From assembly GCF_000421265.1 (NCBI RefSeq), contig NZ_ATWN01000003.1, forward strand, positions 310,001-374,000: a stretch of DNA of 64,000 nt, given 5' to 3'. Below the pieces are notes generated by a model. The model was not told the origin of the DNA, did not search any database, and saw only the letters and a program-made list of their open reading frames with translations. The position numbers and the translations under genes are program-made. The stretch is from Thalassospira lucentensis MCCC 1A00383 = DSM 14000. Its GTDB lineage: Bacteria; Pseudomonadota; Alphaproteobacteria; Rhodospirillales; Thalassospiraceae. Shown here piece after piece: positions 1 through 8,775 of this stretch. Within the stretch, counting starts at the first letter, position 1. The number at the start of each line of letters is the position of its first letter.

Positions 1-105
1 GCACCACCGATCAAACGTCAGATCAGCCTGCAACATCTGCACAAGCGGATACGTCATGTCGGCTGTGTGCGATGTAAGGGGACGTGCGTAATATGTTGCT
101 GCCAT
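1..105 (-). CDS. Unknown protein, N-terminal 35 codons only (cut by left edge)
   Basis: An open frame reads leftward off the window edge from an ATG preceded by AAGGA about nine bases upstream. It encodes 35 residues beginning MAATYYARPLTSHTADM with no stop. The fragment is too short to assign a family; an N-acetyltransferase-like start is possible but unproven. It is divergent from ccoN, and a perfect FNR box lies 54 bp upstream of its start, so it is probably controlled by oxygen level like ccoN. The ribosome site and the divergent layout are seen; function is unknown. Confidence 0.55.
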   Translation of the reverse strand, partial: MAATYYARPLTSHTADMTYPLVQMLQADLTFDRWC

Positions 106-159
106 GGCCCTGATCCTTGAGAATTTTCGTGATAATGGCGCAAATAATTCGACCCAACC

Positions 160-173
160 TTGATGTGCATCAA
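160..173. promoter_or_regulatory. Perfect FNR box (TTGAT-N4-ATCAA), distal
   Basis: TTGATGTGCATCAA matches the FNR/FixK consensus at all ten fixed positions. It lies 54 bp upstream of the leftward partial gene and about 340 bp upstream of ccoN. By position it more likely serves the leftward gene. An FNR-type regulator is encoded in this window downstream of ccoS. Confidence 0.85.
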
Positions 174-285
174 CACCTTTACCCGGCCAACCGCGCATAA
201 ACACTCTCAGCACTGAAGAGTCCTTAAATATGCAGGCCTATATTTTCTTATGATTGAGTAGCAGGTTGGTTTTACGCGCACCTAT

Positions 286-299
286 TTGATGCACATCAA
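286..299. promoter_or_regulatory. Perfect FNR box (TTGAT-N4-ATCAA), ccoN-proximal
   Basis: TTGATGCACATCAA is a second perfect FNR/FixK palindrome, 112 bp downstream of the first and about 210 bp before the ccoN start codon. A site centred near -41 of a promoter here would give an untranslated leader of roughly 170 bases. In alphaproteobacteria cbb3 oxidase operons are classic FNR/FixK targets, so this is very probably the activator site for ccoNOQP. Confidence 0.9.
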
Positions 300-510
300 T
301 GGCGTGACCATCACAATCCCGCATAATCGCTCAAGACTTAAGAAAACCTCGCCTGTGACGATGTCGCCCATCCGGGACGACACCGTATGGGTGGGGCTTT
401 TGGTGCAGGGGAATGGCAGCTTGTAAGCAGCATGCCGTTCACCGGGACAGATTGGAACCGGCCAGCCAAGGGTTGACCAGTTCCCCGAATACCTTGAACG
501 GGAGTCGAGC

Positions 511-1983
511 ATGAGCCAGGGGAGCATGGCACAGACAGCACCATCATCTGTTGCTGTTAATTACAATATGGACGTTGTGCGCTGGGGCGCATTGGCGACC
601 GTATTTTGGGGTGTGATTGGTTTTTTGGTGGGCGATGTTCTCGCCTGGCAATTGGCGTTTCCGGCCCTCAACTTCGATATCGAATATCTCAACTTCGGGC
701 GTTTGCGCCCGTTGCATACGTCTGCGGTGATTTTTGCCTTTGGCGGCAATGCGCTGCTGGCGACGTCATTCTATGTGGTGCAGCGGACCTGCCGCGCCTC
801 GCTTTATGGCGGAAAGGCGCTTCCGGCATTTGTATTCTGGGGATATCAGCTTTTCATCGTCATGGCGGCAATCGGCTATGTCACGGGCGTTACTCAGGGT
901 CGTGAATATGCTGAACCAGAATGGTTTGTCGATCTTTGGCTGACCATAGTTTGGGTCTGCTATCTGGCTGTGTTTGTCGGCACGCTTCTCAAACGTCGCG
1001 AGCCGCATATTTATGTCGCGAACTGGTTCTATCTGGCGTTCATCGTCACGATTGCGATGCTCCATCTGGGCAACAACCTTGCAATCCCGGTTTCGCTGTT
1101 TGGCACCAAATCCTATTCGATGTTTTCCGGCGTTCAGGATGCCTTGACCCAGTGGTGGTACGGCCATAACGCGGTTGGCTTCTTCCTGACGGCTGGCTTC
1201 CTTGGCATGATGTATTACTTCATCCCCAAACGTGCCGAACGGCCGGTCTATTCATACCGTCTGTCGATCATTCACTTCTGGGCGCTGATCTTCCTCTATA
1301 TCTGGGCCGGTCCGCATCACTTGCATTACACCGCCCTTCCTGACTGGGCGCAGACCCTTGGCATGACCTTCTCGATCATGTTGTGGATGCCGTCCTGGGG
1401 CGGGATGATCAACGGGTTGATGACCCTTTCAGGTGCCTGGGACAAACTGCGCACTGATCCGGTCTTGCGGTTCATGGTGGCGGCTGTTGGTTTCTATGGC
1501 ATGTCGACCTTCGAAGGTCCTGTTATGTCGATCAAGGCGGTTAACGGCCTGTCGCATTATACCGACTGGACCATTGGTCACGTACATTCCGGCGCACTTG
1601 GCTGGGTCGCATTCGTATCCTTTGGGGCGATCTACCATCTGATCCCGGTCCTTTGGAACCGTGAACGCCTTTATTCCATGCGCCTTGTGTCACATCACTT
1701 CTGGCTCGGCACCATTGGCATCGTTCTTTACATCACCTCGATGTGGGTATCGGGGATCATGCAGGGCCTGATGTGGCGCGCTTACGATGAACTTGGTTTT
1801 CTTCAGTATTCCTTCATCGAAACGGTCGAGGCGATGCATCCCTATTACATCATTCGTGCAACGGGTGGGCTGCTGTTCTTGCTCGGCTCGTTCCTGATGG
1901 TCTGGAACGTTTACAAGACGATCCGCGGCGATCTGCGCAACGAAGCACCGATTGGCACACCCGCAACCGTTGCGGCCGAATAA
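511..1983 (+). CDS. ccoN: Cytochrome c oxidase, cbb3-type, subunit I
   Basis: This is the catalytic subunit of the high-affinity cbb3 oxygen reductase in the cytoplasmic membrane. It carries low-spin heme b, high-spin heme b3 and CuB. The 490 residues form a polytopic protein with the expected histidines: His69 in LHTSAV, His219 in YGHNAVGFF for CuB, the His269-His270 pair in GPHHLHYT for CuB, and His357/His359 in GHVHSG for the hemes. The length is normal. The start ATG has GGGAG upstream; a second ATG five codons later also follows GGGGAGC and is an equal alternative. It is first in ccoNOQP, 12 bp before ccoO, with an FNR box upstream, so expression should rise at low oxygen. Assignment is very secure. 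Confidence 0.98.
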   Translation: MSQGSMAQTAPSSVAVNYNMDVVRWGALATVFWGVIGFLVGDVLAWQLAFPALNFDIEYLNFGRLRPLHTSAVIFAFGGNALLATSFYVVQRTCRASLYGGKALPAFVFWGYQLFIVMAAIGYVTGVTQGREYAEPEWFVDLWLTIVWVCYLAVFVGTLLKRREPHIYVANWFYLAFIVTIAMLHLGNNLAIPVSLFGTKSYSMFSGVQDALTQWWYGHNAVGFFLTAGFLGMMYYFIPKRAERPVYSYRLSIIHFWALIFLYIWAGPHHLHYTALPDWAQTLGMTFSIMLWMPSWGGMINGLMTLSGAWDKLRTDPVLRFMVAAVGFYGMSTFEGPVMSIKAVNGLSHYTDWTIGHVHSGALGWVAFVSFGAIYHLIPVLWNRERLYSMRLVSHHFWLGTIGIVLYITSMWVSGIMQGLMWRAYDELGFLQYSFIETVEAMHPYYIIRATGGLLFLLGSFLMVWNVYKTIRGDLRNEAPIGTPATVAAE

Positions 1984-1995
1984 GGGGGACGAAAC

Positions 1996-2727
1996 ATGCT
2001 TCTTAAAAAACACCATATTGTTGAAAAGAACGTCTTCGTTCTGATCCTTGGCATTTTCCTGACCATCATCATTGGCGGCATTGTCGAAATTGTGCCGCTG
2101 TTTACGATGGAACAGACCATTGAAAAGGTCGAAGGGGTGCGCCCCTATTCACCGCTCGAACAGGCGGGTCGCAACATCTATCTCCGCGAAGGGTGCTACA
2201 ATTGCCATTCCCAGCAGATCCGTCCGTTCCGTGACGAGGTCGAACGTTATGGTCATTACAGCCTTGCGGCCGAATCGATGTATGACCATCCGTTCCAGTG
2301 GGGATCAAAACGAACCGGTCCCGATCTGGCCCGTGTCGGTGCGAAATATTCCAATGCCTGGCATGTTGCCCATATGACCGATCCGCGTTCTGTCGTTCCA
2401 GAATCGATCATGCCGGGCTACCCGTTCCTTGCGAACCGTGCTTTGGAATTCGATGACGCCAAGGCGCATCTCGAAACACTCAAAATGGTTGGGGTTCCCT
2501 ATACCGACGAGATGATCGAGGCCGCCAAGGCAGACCTTTACCTGCAAGCAAGCGAGGACGCCGCCTATGACGACGATTTCCTTGCACGCTATCCGAAGGC
2601 GGCGACGGGTGATTTTGACGGCAATCCGCAAAAACTGACTGAGATGGATGCACTGATTGCGTATCTGCAAGTGTTGGGCCGGATGGTCGACTTTACCACG
2701 TACAACCCGCAAATGAACCTGCGCTAG
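1996..2727 (+). CDS. ccoO: Cytochrome c oxidase, cbb3-type, subunit II (mono-heme)
   Basis: CcoO is a membrane-anchored c-type cytochrome that passes electrons from CcoP to CcoN on the periplasmic face. The 243 residues start with one membrane anchor (about residues 14-35, [18 protein letters not shown]). One heme-binding CYNCH motif follows at Cys67/Cys70/His71, and Met139 in SIMPGYP is the likely axial methionine. The start follows AAGGGGGAC. It sits 12 bp after ccoN and 14 bp before ccoQ, plainly one transcript. Length and motifs are typical. Confidence 0.98.
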   Translation: MLLKKHHIVEKNVFVLILGIFLTIIIGGIVEIVPLFTMEQTIEKVEGVRPYSPLEQAGRNIYLREGCYNCHSQQIRPFRDEVERYGHYSLAAESMYDHPFQWGSKRTGPDLARVGAKYSNAWHVAHMTDPRSVVPESIMPGYPFLANRALEFDDAKAHLETLKMVGVPYTDEMIEAAKADLYLQASEDAAYDDDFLARYPKAATGDFDGNPQKLTEMDALIAYLQVLGRMVDFTTYNPQMNLR

Positions 2728-2741
2728 GGGAAGGGAAAGTC

Positions 2742-2903
2742 ATGGAATTCTTTACGCAACTTGCTGACTTTTTCCGTCCTCTCTGGGGTTTGTGGCTGAT
2801 GCTGCTGTTTAGCGCGATTATTGCATGGGTCATGTGGCCAAGCAAAAAACGCAACAAAGACATGGAAGCGCATGCCCAGATTCCCTTGCGGGATCAGGAT
2901 TAA
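2742..2903 (+). CDS. ccoQ: Cbb3-type oxidase small subunit IV
   Basis: A 53-residue reading frame between ccoO and ccoP. It has one hydrophobic segment (about residues 14-32, LWGLWLMLLFSAIIAWVMW) followed by a charged cytoplasmic tail SKKRNKDME. This is the standard CcoQ/FixQ design; the family stabilises the oxidase complex, notably in the presence of oxygen. The ribosome site AGGGGAAGGGAAAG precedes the ATG. Position in the operon and topology make the call secure despite the small size. Confidence 0.93.
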   Translation: MEFFTQLADFFRPLWGLWLMLLFSAIIAWVMWPSKKRNKDMEAHAQIPLRDQD

Positions 2904-2918
2904 GGGGAGAACAGAGCA

Positions 2919-3791
2919 ATGCCGACAAACGTCGAAAAAGACCAAGTATCCGGGCGTGAAACAACCGGCCACGAATGGGATGGCATCAAGGAGCTGAATA
3001 CGCCCCTGCCATCCTGGTGGGTTTACGTTTTCTGGGTCACCATCATCTGGTCTGTTGGCTATTGGGTTGTTTACCCATCATGGCCAACCGCGACCGATTA
3101 TCTCAAGGGGACGTTTGGCACGACCAACCGCACCCAACTGCACGAAACCATGGCCAATGTTGCTGCCGAACGCGCCCCTTACATGGAACGTCTGGCTGCA
3201 CTTGATGTCAGTGAAGTTGTCAATGATCCGGAACTTCTGAATTTCTCGATGGCCGGGGGCAAGGCGATCTTTGCTGATAACTGTGCGCCCTGTCATGGCA
3301 CGGGGGGGGCGGGCAATCCCGGTTTCCCGTCGCTTCAGGATGATGCATGGCTTTGGGGCGGTTCGCTTGACGCGATCAATGAAACGCTTCATGTCGGCAT
3401 TCGCTGGGATGCAAACGAAGATACCCGCCTTAACGACATGCCTGCCTTTGGCCGTGATGGATTGCTTGAACGCGAAGACATCAGCGATGTCGTGCAGTTT
3501 GTCATGGGCTATTCCAATCGGGCAACCGACGGCGATGCTGCCCAGCGTGGCGCGATTGTTTTTGAAGAAAACTGTGCTGCCTGTCATGGCGACAACGGCA
3601 AAGGCATTCAGGAACTCGGCGCCCCAAATCTGACCGACGCCATCTGGCTATATGGCGGCGATCAGGCAACGCTGACGGACACCGTGACAAATTCTAGGCG
3701 CGGTGTGATGCCTGCCTGGGGCGACCGACTGGACGAAGAAACCATCAAAATGCTGACCGTTTATGTCCACTCCCTTGGCGGTGGTCAGTAA
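2919..3791 (+). CDS. ccoP: Cytochrome c oxidase, cbb3-type, subunit III (di-heme)
   Basis: CcoP is the di-heme c-type cytochrome that accepts electrons from soluble or membrane cytochromes c and hands them to CcoO. The 290 residues contain an N-terminal cytoplasmic stretch with GHEWDGIKELNTPLPSWW, typical of the family, then a membrane anchor near residues 32-52. Two heme sites follow: CAPCH (Cys122/Cys125/His126) and CAACH (Cys219/Cys222/His223). The start follows AAGGGGAGAACAGAGCA. It is the last gene of ccoNOQP, and a strong hairpin terminator follows within 20 bp. Confidence 0.98.
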   Translation: MPTNVEKDQVSGRETTGHEWDGIKELNTPLPSWWVYVFWVTIIWSVGYWVVYPSWPTATDYLKGTFGTTNRTQLHETMANVAAERAPYMERLAALDVSEVVNDPELLNFSMAGGKAIFADNCAPCHGTGGAGNPGFPSLQDDAWLWGGSLDAINETLHVGIRWDANEDTRLNDMPAFGRDGLLEREDISDVVQFVMGYSNRATDGDAAQRGAIVFEENCAACHGDNGKGIQELGAPNLTDAIWLYGGDQATLTDTVTNSRRGVMPAWGDRLDEETIKMLTVYVHSLGGGQ

Positions 3792-3806
3792 GGCCCACGC
3801 AAATAG

Positions 3807-3881
3807 AAAGCCCGTCGCCCCGTCACATAAATGAGCCTGTCAGCAATTGACATGCATCATGGTGACAGCGGCGGGCTTTTT
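3807..3881 (+). terminator. Rho-independent terminator after ccoP
   Basis: AAAGCCCGTCGC pairs with GCGGCGGGCTTT with one G-U pair. The stem extends inward through GTCAC/GTGAC and ends in an inner TGTCA/TGACA hairpin. The 3' arm runs into TTTTT. It separates ccoNOQP from ccoGHIS. Confidence 0.85.
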
Positions 3882-4033
3882 GTACTTTCAGTCTAAGATT
3901 TGAATAATTCGAGCCTGCCCCACAAAGCTGTCAAACACATCAAATGTTATGTCAGCGCCGCCGCAGAGCCCGGCTGGTGGTTCCACCACAGAGAGCAGTC
4001 GAAGTTGTGCGGCGAAAAATTCAGGTAGCGAAC

Positions 4034-5527
4034 ATGGCCATGTCCGATTTGCAGCATCCCACCCCCAACACGATCGCCGCCGATGGTGAAGATGATCGTG
4101 ACCAACCGCTTTATAAAACCCGCGACAAGGTCTACCCCAAACGTGTTTCCGGGTATTTTCGAAACCTCAAATGGTTTGCCCTGATTGCCCTTTTGGCAAT
4201 CTATTGGGTTGTCCCGTGGCTGCGCTGGGACCGCGGGCCAACCGCCCCCGATCAGGCGGTTTTGATCGATATGGATCTGGGGCGCGCTTATTTCTTCTTT
4301 ATCGAAATCTGGCCCCAGGAAGTCTATTACATCACCGGGCTTTTGATCCTGGCCGCCATCGGACTGTTTTTGGCAACGTCACTATTTGGTCGCATCTGGT
4401 GCGGCTATGGCTGCCCGCAAACAGTGTGGACCGATCTTTTCATGCTGGTCGAACGCCATATCCAAGGCGACCGCAATGCGCGTGTGCGTCTTGATAAATC
4501 AAAATGGACATTGGAAAAAATCTGGAAAATCGGTGCAACGCATTTGGCCTGGGTCGGCATTGCAATGGCAACTGGCGGCGCGTTTGTTTTGTATTTCAAT
4601 GATGCACCAACGGTTATCGTCGATGTTTTCACCGGCAATGCGTCTCTTGCGGTTTATGTCACCATCGCATCACTGACTTTTTCAACCTATCTTCTGGCCG
4701 GATGGGGTCGTGAGCAGGTCTGTACCTATATGTGCCCGTGGCCACGGTTCCAGTCTGCGATGCTTGATGATGAAAGCCTGATCGTCACCTACGAAGACTG
4801 GCGCGGCGAAACGCGCGGCCCGATCAAACGCAAAAATCTTGTGCGCGGCGAAGTCCCCGAAACCGGGCACTGCATTGATTGTCATGCCTGTGTCAATGTC
4901 TGCCCGACCGGGATTGATATTCGTGATGGCCTGCAGATGGAATGCATTGGCTGCGGGCTGTGCATCGATGCCTGTAACGAGATGATGGACAAGGTCGGCT
5001 TCCCGCGCGATCTGGTCCGGTTTGACTCCATCCAAAACACCCAGCTTCGCGCCATGGGCAAAGCCACCCATACACGCATCATTCGCCCACGCACGATTTT
5101 CTATGCCGTCATTCTGACCCTTGTCGCATCGGTGATGATGTTTGGTTTGCTCAACCGTTCTGTCCTTGAGCTGAATGTCTTGCGCGATCGCAACCCGCTG
5201 TTTGTCCGTCTGTCGGACGGGGATGTACGCAACGGTTACACGATCAAGGTCCTGAACAAGGAACAGGCGACAAAAACCTATGCACTGACGGTCACGGGCA
5301 TCACCCCGACACAAATGCAGGTCATCGGACTTGAACCCAATCAGGACGGTAGTTTTGATCTTGATGTAGCACCCGATCGGGTGGGTAGTTTCCGCGTCTT
5401 TATTTCCGCCGCCCCCGACAGCCTGGACGGTGATGCAACCCCGTTTGAATTCAAAGTCACCGACCGAAAAGATGCCAATTCCATAACCTATGATACAGTA
5501 TTTGCCGGCCCGAAGACCGCGCATTAG
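4034..5527 (+). CDS. ccoG: Cbb3 oxidase maturation iron-sulfur protein CcoG/FixG/RdxA
   Basis: CcoG is a membrane-bound ferredoxin-like protein needed for cbb3 oxidase biogenesis; work on the family implicates it in reducing Cu(II) for CuB assembly. The 497-residue protein has membrane spans near residues 40-60, 90-110, 165-185, 205-225 and 350-370. Cysteine motifs WCGYGCPQ and CTYMCPW lie between them. A 2x[4Fe-4S] ferredoxin region spans about residues 280-315 (Cys280, 283, 286, 290, then CIGCGLCIDAC). A C-terminal IgG-like periplasmic domain follows. I chose the ATG giving MAMSDLQHP after AGGTAG; an upstream in-frame extension is Arg-rich and unlike the family. It starts ccoGHIS. Confidence 0.95.
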   Translation: MAMSDLQHPTPNTIAADGEDDRDQPLYKTRDKVYPKRVSGYFRNLKWFALIALLAIYWVVPWLRWDRGPTAPDQAVLIDMDLGRAYFFFIEIWPQEVYYITGLLILAAIGLFLATSLFGRIWCGYGCPQTVWTDLFMLVERHIQGDRNARVRLDKSKWTLEKIWKIGATHLAWVGIAMATGGAFVLYFNDAPTVIVDVFTGNASLAVYVTIASLTFSTYLLAGWGREQVCTYMCPWPRFQSAMLDDESLIVTYEDWRGETRGPIKRKNLVRGEVPETGHCIDCHACVNVCPTGIDIRDGLQMECIGCGLCIDACNEMMDKVGFPRDLVRFDSIQNTQLRAMGKATHTRIIRPRTIFYAVILTLVASVMMFGLLNRSVLELNVLRDRNPLFVRLSDGDVRNGYTIKVLNKEQATKTYALTVTGITPTQMQVIGLEPNQDGSFDLDVAPDRVGSFRVFISAAPDSLDGDATPFEFKVTDRKDANSITYDTVFAGPKTAH

Positions 5528-5563
5528 TGACACACCGCGTTCTTGGGCACAGGAGATAAACCC

Positions 5564-6082
5564 ATGGCAACACAGATGACCTCACAATCGACAAACACAA
5601 ACGGCCCGCGCAAGTCGGACCGCTGGATTCCGTGGTACTTTGTTGGCGGTTTCGCTGTCATGCTGATTGCCAATATCTCGCTTATTACCTTTTCCATGAC
5701 CAGCTGGAACGGACTTGTCACCAAACACGCCTTTGAAGAAGGCAATAATTACAATGCCGCCATGTCCGGTGCGGCCCGCCAACAAGAACTTGGCTGGCGC
5801 AGCAAGCTATCGGTTGCAGGCGTCATAAACCAAAACGCGACCATTTCCGTACTGTTTCGCGATCGCGACTCCAATCCGATTACCGGGGCGAAAATGTCTG
5901 TCGTGCTGAACCGTTCAGACCGCGACGACCTTGATCAGACCGTACCGATGGTCGAAATCGCACCGGGCGAGTATCGCGCCAGTGCCAATTTCCCGGTTTA
6001 TGGCCGCTGGCAATTGCGTACCATCGCACACGCCATGGGGGATGATTACCAAACAGTCGAGTATGTCGTCGTACAGCCATGA
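5564..6082 (+). CDS. ccoH: Cbb3 oxidase assembly protein CcoH/FixH
   Basis: FixH-family protein of 172 residues. It has one membrane anchor at about residues 27-48 (IPWYFVGGFAVMLIANISL) and a periplasmic beta-rich domain with the family feature GEYRASANFPVYGRWQLRT. CcoH is required for late cbb3 assembly and interacts with the oxidase and the copper ATPase. The ATG follows CAGGAGA, seven bases upstream, so it is preferred over a TTG further up. Its stop overlaps the ccoI start (ATGA), which implies translational coupling. Confidence 0.93.
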   Translation: MATQMTSQSTNTNGPRKSDRWIPWYFVGGFAVMLIANISLITFSMTSWNGLVTKHAFEEGNNYNAAMSGAARQQELGWRSKLSVAGVINQNATISVLFRDRDSNPITGAKMSVVLNRSDRDDLDQTVPMVEIAPGEYRASANFPVYGRWQLRTIAHAMGDDYQTVEYVVVQP

Positions 6083-8508
6083 ACCAATCTGCCACCTGTC
6101 GCCATTGCGGCGAACGCGTCACATCCATGTCCCCTGCCGCACCAGATTTTTGCTGCACGGGCTGTGAAGGTGCCTACGCGCTTTTGGGTGAGTTGGGCCT
6201 ATCGTCCTATTACAAACGCCGCGCGATTGATCCCAAAGTCCGGGCCCTTCGCCCGGATGAAGAGGATTTCGGCCATTTCGATTTCACCGACCTTGCCAGC
6301 ACGGATGCCAACGGCACGCATCACCTGCATCTGATGGTGGATGGCATTCATTGTGCCGCCTGCGTCTGGTTGATTGAAACCCTTTTGCAACGAAATGCTT
6401 CCGTCGTGGCGGCACGGGTCAATATGACCACACGCCGGTTGCGCCTGTCTTGGACGGGCAAGATTGAAGATGTCGATGGCTTGCTGCGTCCTGTTCTTCA
6501 AATGGGCTACCGGGTTATTCCATTTGACCCGGCCGCCCTTGAACAGGCCACCCAGTCGCGCAACAAAGAACTGCTGCGCTGTCTCGCAGTTGCCGGTTTT
6601 GCCGCCAGCAACGTCATGTTGTTGTCTGTATCTGTCTGGGCGGGATATTTTCAAGGCATGGGCGGGGCAACCCGTGATCTGTTTCATTGGATTTCCGCCC
6701 TGATTGCCGTGCCTGCTGCGACCTATGCCGGGATGCCGTTTTATCGGTCTGCCTTGGGGGCCATCCGCCATCGTCGGGTCAACATGGATGTGCCAATCAG
6801 TCTCGGCGTGATCCTTGCCTTGGGCATGAGCTTGGCACAAACCATCCAAAGCGCACCACACGCCTATTATGATTCCGCCATTACGCTTTTGTTCTTTTTA
6901 CTGATCGGGCGTTACCTTGATGGCCGTGCCCGCGGGCAGGCCAGATCCGCTGCCGAACATCTTTTATCCCTTGGCGCGCGCTCAATCACAATCATTGAAG
7001 ATAACGGCACCAGACGCCTTGTTTCGCCCGAAAAAGCAAAACCCGGCATGACCGTTCTGGTTGCAGCTGGCGAACGCATTGGCATTGACGGCGAAGTATC
7101 CGACGGCCAGTCAGATGTCGACACCAGTGTGATTACCGGTGAAAGCATCCCTGCCCAAATCAAGCCCGGCGCAACGGTTTTCGCAGGAACAACCAATATA
7201 TCCGCCCCCTTGCGTATCCGTGTAACGGCAACAGGCAATAGCACGCTTCTGTCTGAAATCGTCCGCCTGATGGAAAATGCCGAACAGGGCCGGGCAAAAT
7301 ACGTCGCGATTGCCGACCGGGTGGCCAAGGCTTATGCCCCGGTGGTCCATTTACTGTCGCTCCTCACCTTTGTTGGCTGGTGGCTTGTGGGCGGCGTTCC
7401 GTGGAATGACGCGCTGATGAATGCCATTGCGGTTTTGATCATCACGTGCCCCTGCGCACTGGCCTTGGCCGTCCCCGTGGTCCAAGTCATTGCCACGGGC
7501 CGTTTGCTCCGTGCCGGCATTCTTGTCAAATCGGCAACTGCACTGGAACGGCTGACAAAAATTACCGGGGTGATTTTCGATAAAACCGGCACACTGACCA
7601 CCGGCAAACCCGAACTATATGGCCCGGTTGATCCGGATGCACTGGCCCTTGCCGCCCAAATTTCTGCCAACAGCAACCACCCCTTATCACGTGCGCTGGT
7701 GCGTGCGGCCGGTGATGTTTCACCGCTCAAAAATGTGGTTGAAAAGCCGGGGCTGGGTCTGATGGTTGAAACACTTGCCGGTGAAATTCGCCTTGGTAGT
7801 CGGTTCTTTTGCGATGTCGCCGAACAGGCCGATCTTCCCAGCGACATTTACGGACCTGAAATCTGGATGACGCAACCGGGCCAATCCCCGGTCCGCTTTG
7901 TCTTTCGCGATACCCCGCGTGCTGACGCGGGCGACGTCATCGAACATCTGCGCAACGACGGGTTTGACATCAGCCTTCTTTCCGGCGACCGCAAACAAAC
8001 GGTGCGACAATTTGCCGAACGACTTGGCATTACCAAATGGCGTGCCCGCCTGACACCAACCGACAAGGCCGCCCATATTCAAAAACGACGTGACGCTGGT
8101 ATGTTTGATCTGATGGTCGGTGACGGCATCAATGATGCCCCGGCCTTGGCCGCCGCCCACGCATCAATGTCCCCCGCCAGTGCGGCCGAAATCAGTCAGA
8201 ATGCTGCCGACATTGTTTTTCAGGGCGACCGCCTTAGCACAGTGATCGAAGCCCTTGATATCGCGCGTAAGGCCGACCGACTTGTCCGGCAAAACTTCTC
8301 CATCTCCTTTACCTATAACCTGATCACCATCCCGCTTGCGGTATCGGGATTGGTCACCCCGTTGATTGCGGCAATTGCCATGTCCTCGTCTTCGCTGGTG
8401 GTGATTGCCAATGCCTTGCGCCTGCACGCAAATGGCAAACAAACTCGCAATCCGTCTTACCCGCAAACCTCGCCCGCCCCTCAACACGCCGGAGCCCCAA
8501 TGGCATGA
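6079..8508 (+). CDS. ccoI: Copper-translocating P1B-type ATPase CcoI/FixI
   Basis: CcoI exports copper across the inner membrane for insertion into the CuB site of cbb3 oxidase. The 809 residues hold an N-terminal zinc-ribbon-like part with CRHCGE and CCTGCEGAY, typical of this subfamily. A heavy-metal-associated domain follows with GIHCAAC (Cys92, Cys95), then eight predicted membrane helices. The transport motif CPC is at 457-459, the phosphorylation motif DKTGT starts at Asp501, and GDGINDAP starts at Gly681. Length is normal and all catalytic residues are present. It overlaps ccoH and ccoS by four bases each. It is distinguished from general CopA by its neighbours and the N-terminal Cys cluster. 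Confidence 0.96.
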   Translation: MNQSATCRHCGERVTSMSPAAPDFCCTGCEGAYALLGELGLSSYYKRRAIDPKVRALRPDEEDFGHFDFTDLASTDANGTHHLHLMVDGIHCAACVWLIETLLQRNASVVAARVNMTTRRLRLSWTGKIEDVDGLLRPVLQMGYRVIPFDPAALEQATQSRNKELLRCLAVAGFAASNVMLLSVSVWAGYFQGMGGATRDLFHWISALIAVPAATYAGMPFYRSALGAIRHRRVNMDVPISLGVILALGMSLAQTIQSAPHAYYDSAITLLFFLLIGRYLDGRARGQARSAAEHLLSLGARSITIIEDNGTRRLVSPEKAKPGMTVLVAAGERIGIDGEVSDGQSDVDTSVITGESIPAQIKPGATVFAGTTNISAPLRIRVTATGNSTLLSEIVRLMENAEQGRAKYVAIADRVAKAYAPVVHLLSLLTFVGWWLVGGVPWNDALMNAIAVLIITCPCALALAVPVVQVIATGRLLRAGILVKSATALERLTKITGVIFDKTGTLTTGKPELYGPVDPDALALAAQISANSNHPLSRALVRAAGDVSPLKNVVEKPGLGLMVETLAGEIRLGSRFFCDVAEQADLPSDIYGPEIWMTQPGQSPVRFVFRDTPRADAGDVIEHLRNDGFDISLLSGDRKQTVRQFAERLGITKWRARLTPTDKAAHIQKRRDAGMFDLMVGDGINDAPALAAAHASMSPASAAEISQNAADIVFQGDRLSTVIEALDIARKADRLVRQNFSISFTYNLITIPLAVSGLVTPLIAAIAMSSSSLVVIANALRLHANGKQTRNPSYPQTSPAPQHAGAPMA

Positions 8509-8696
8509 GCAACCTTTTACTGCTGATCCCGATTGCACTGTTTCTTGGCTTGCTTGGCTTGGGGGCGTTTCTATGGGCGCTTAAATCCGGGCAGTTCGAC
8601 GATATGGAAGGGGCAGCCAATCGCATCCTGTTTGATGATGACGATGAAACCCCATCACACAAAAATCGTAATCAAACTACACAAGACAAGAGTTAG
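8505..8696 (+). CDS. ccoS: Cbb3 oxidase assembly protein CcoS
   Basis: A 63-residue protein with one N-terminal membrane helix (LLLLIPIALFLGLLGLGAF) and the family signature FLWALKSGQFDDMEGAANRI, then an acidic DDDDE patch and polar tail. CcoS is needed for incorporation of heme and copper into CcoN. It overlaps ccoI by ATGA and ends the ccoGHIS set. The signature makes this secure. Confidence 0.95.
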   Translation: MSNLLLLIPIALFLGLLGLGAFLWALKSGQFDDMEGAANRILFDDDDETPSHKNRNQTTQDKS

Positions 8697-8775
8697 AATA
8701 GCTTGAAACATACCTGCCAAATCGCATAGATTGTCATTGCCTGAACGTCTTGGATTACGAGCAACGGAGTTTGCA

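Larger units (their letters stand above)
106..510. other. Divergent intergenic region upstream of ccoN
   Basis: About 400 bp between the leftward partial gene and ccoN. Apart from the two FNR boxes I see no gene: frames on the reverse strand overlap the ccoN start and look like chance. The last 200 bp should be the ccoN leader. I found no clear terminator or riboswitch in it. Confidence 0.7.

Noticed and set aside
3890..3945. Possible FNR box upstream of ccoG
   Set aside because: Only one ATCAA half-site is present; the other half does not match TTGAT.
3944..4033. N-terminal extension of ccoG by 30 codons
   Set aside because: The added residues are Arg-rich, unlike CcoG proteins, and have no ribosome site; the ATG at 4034 has AGGTAG.
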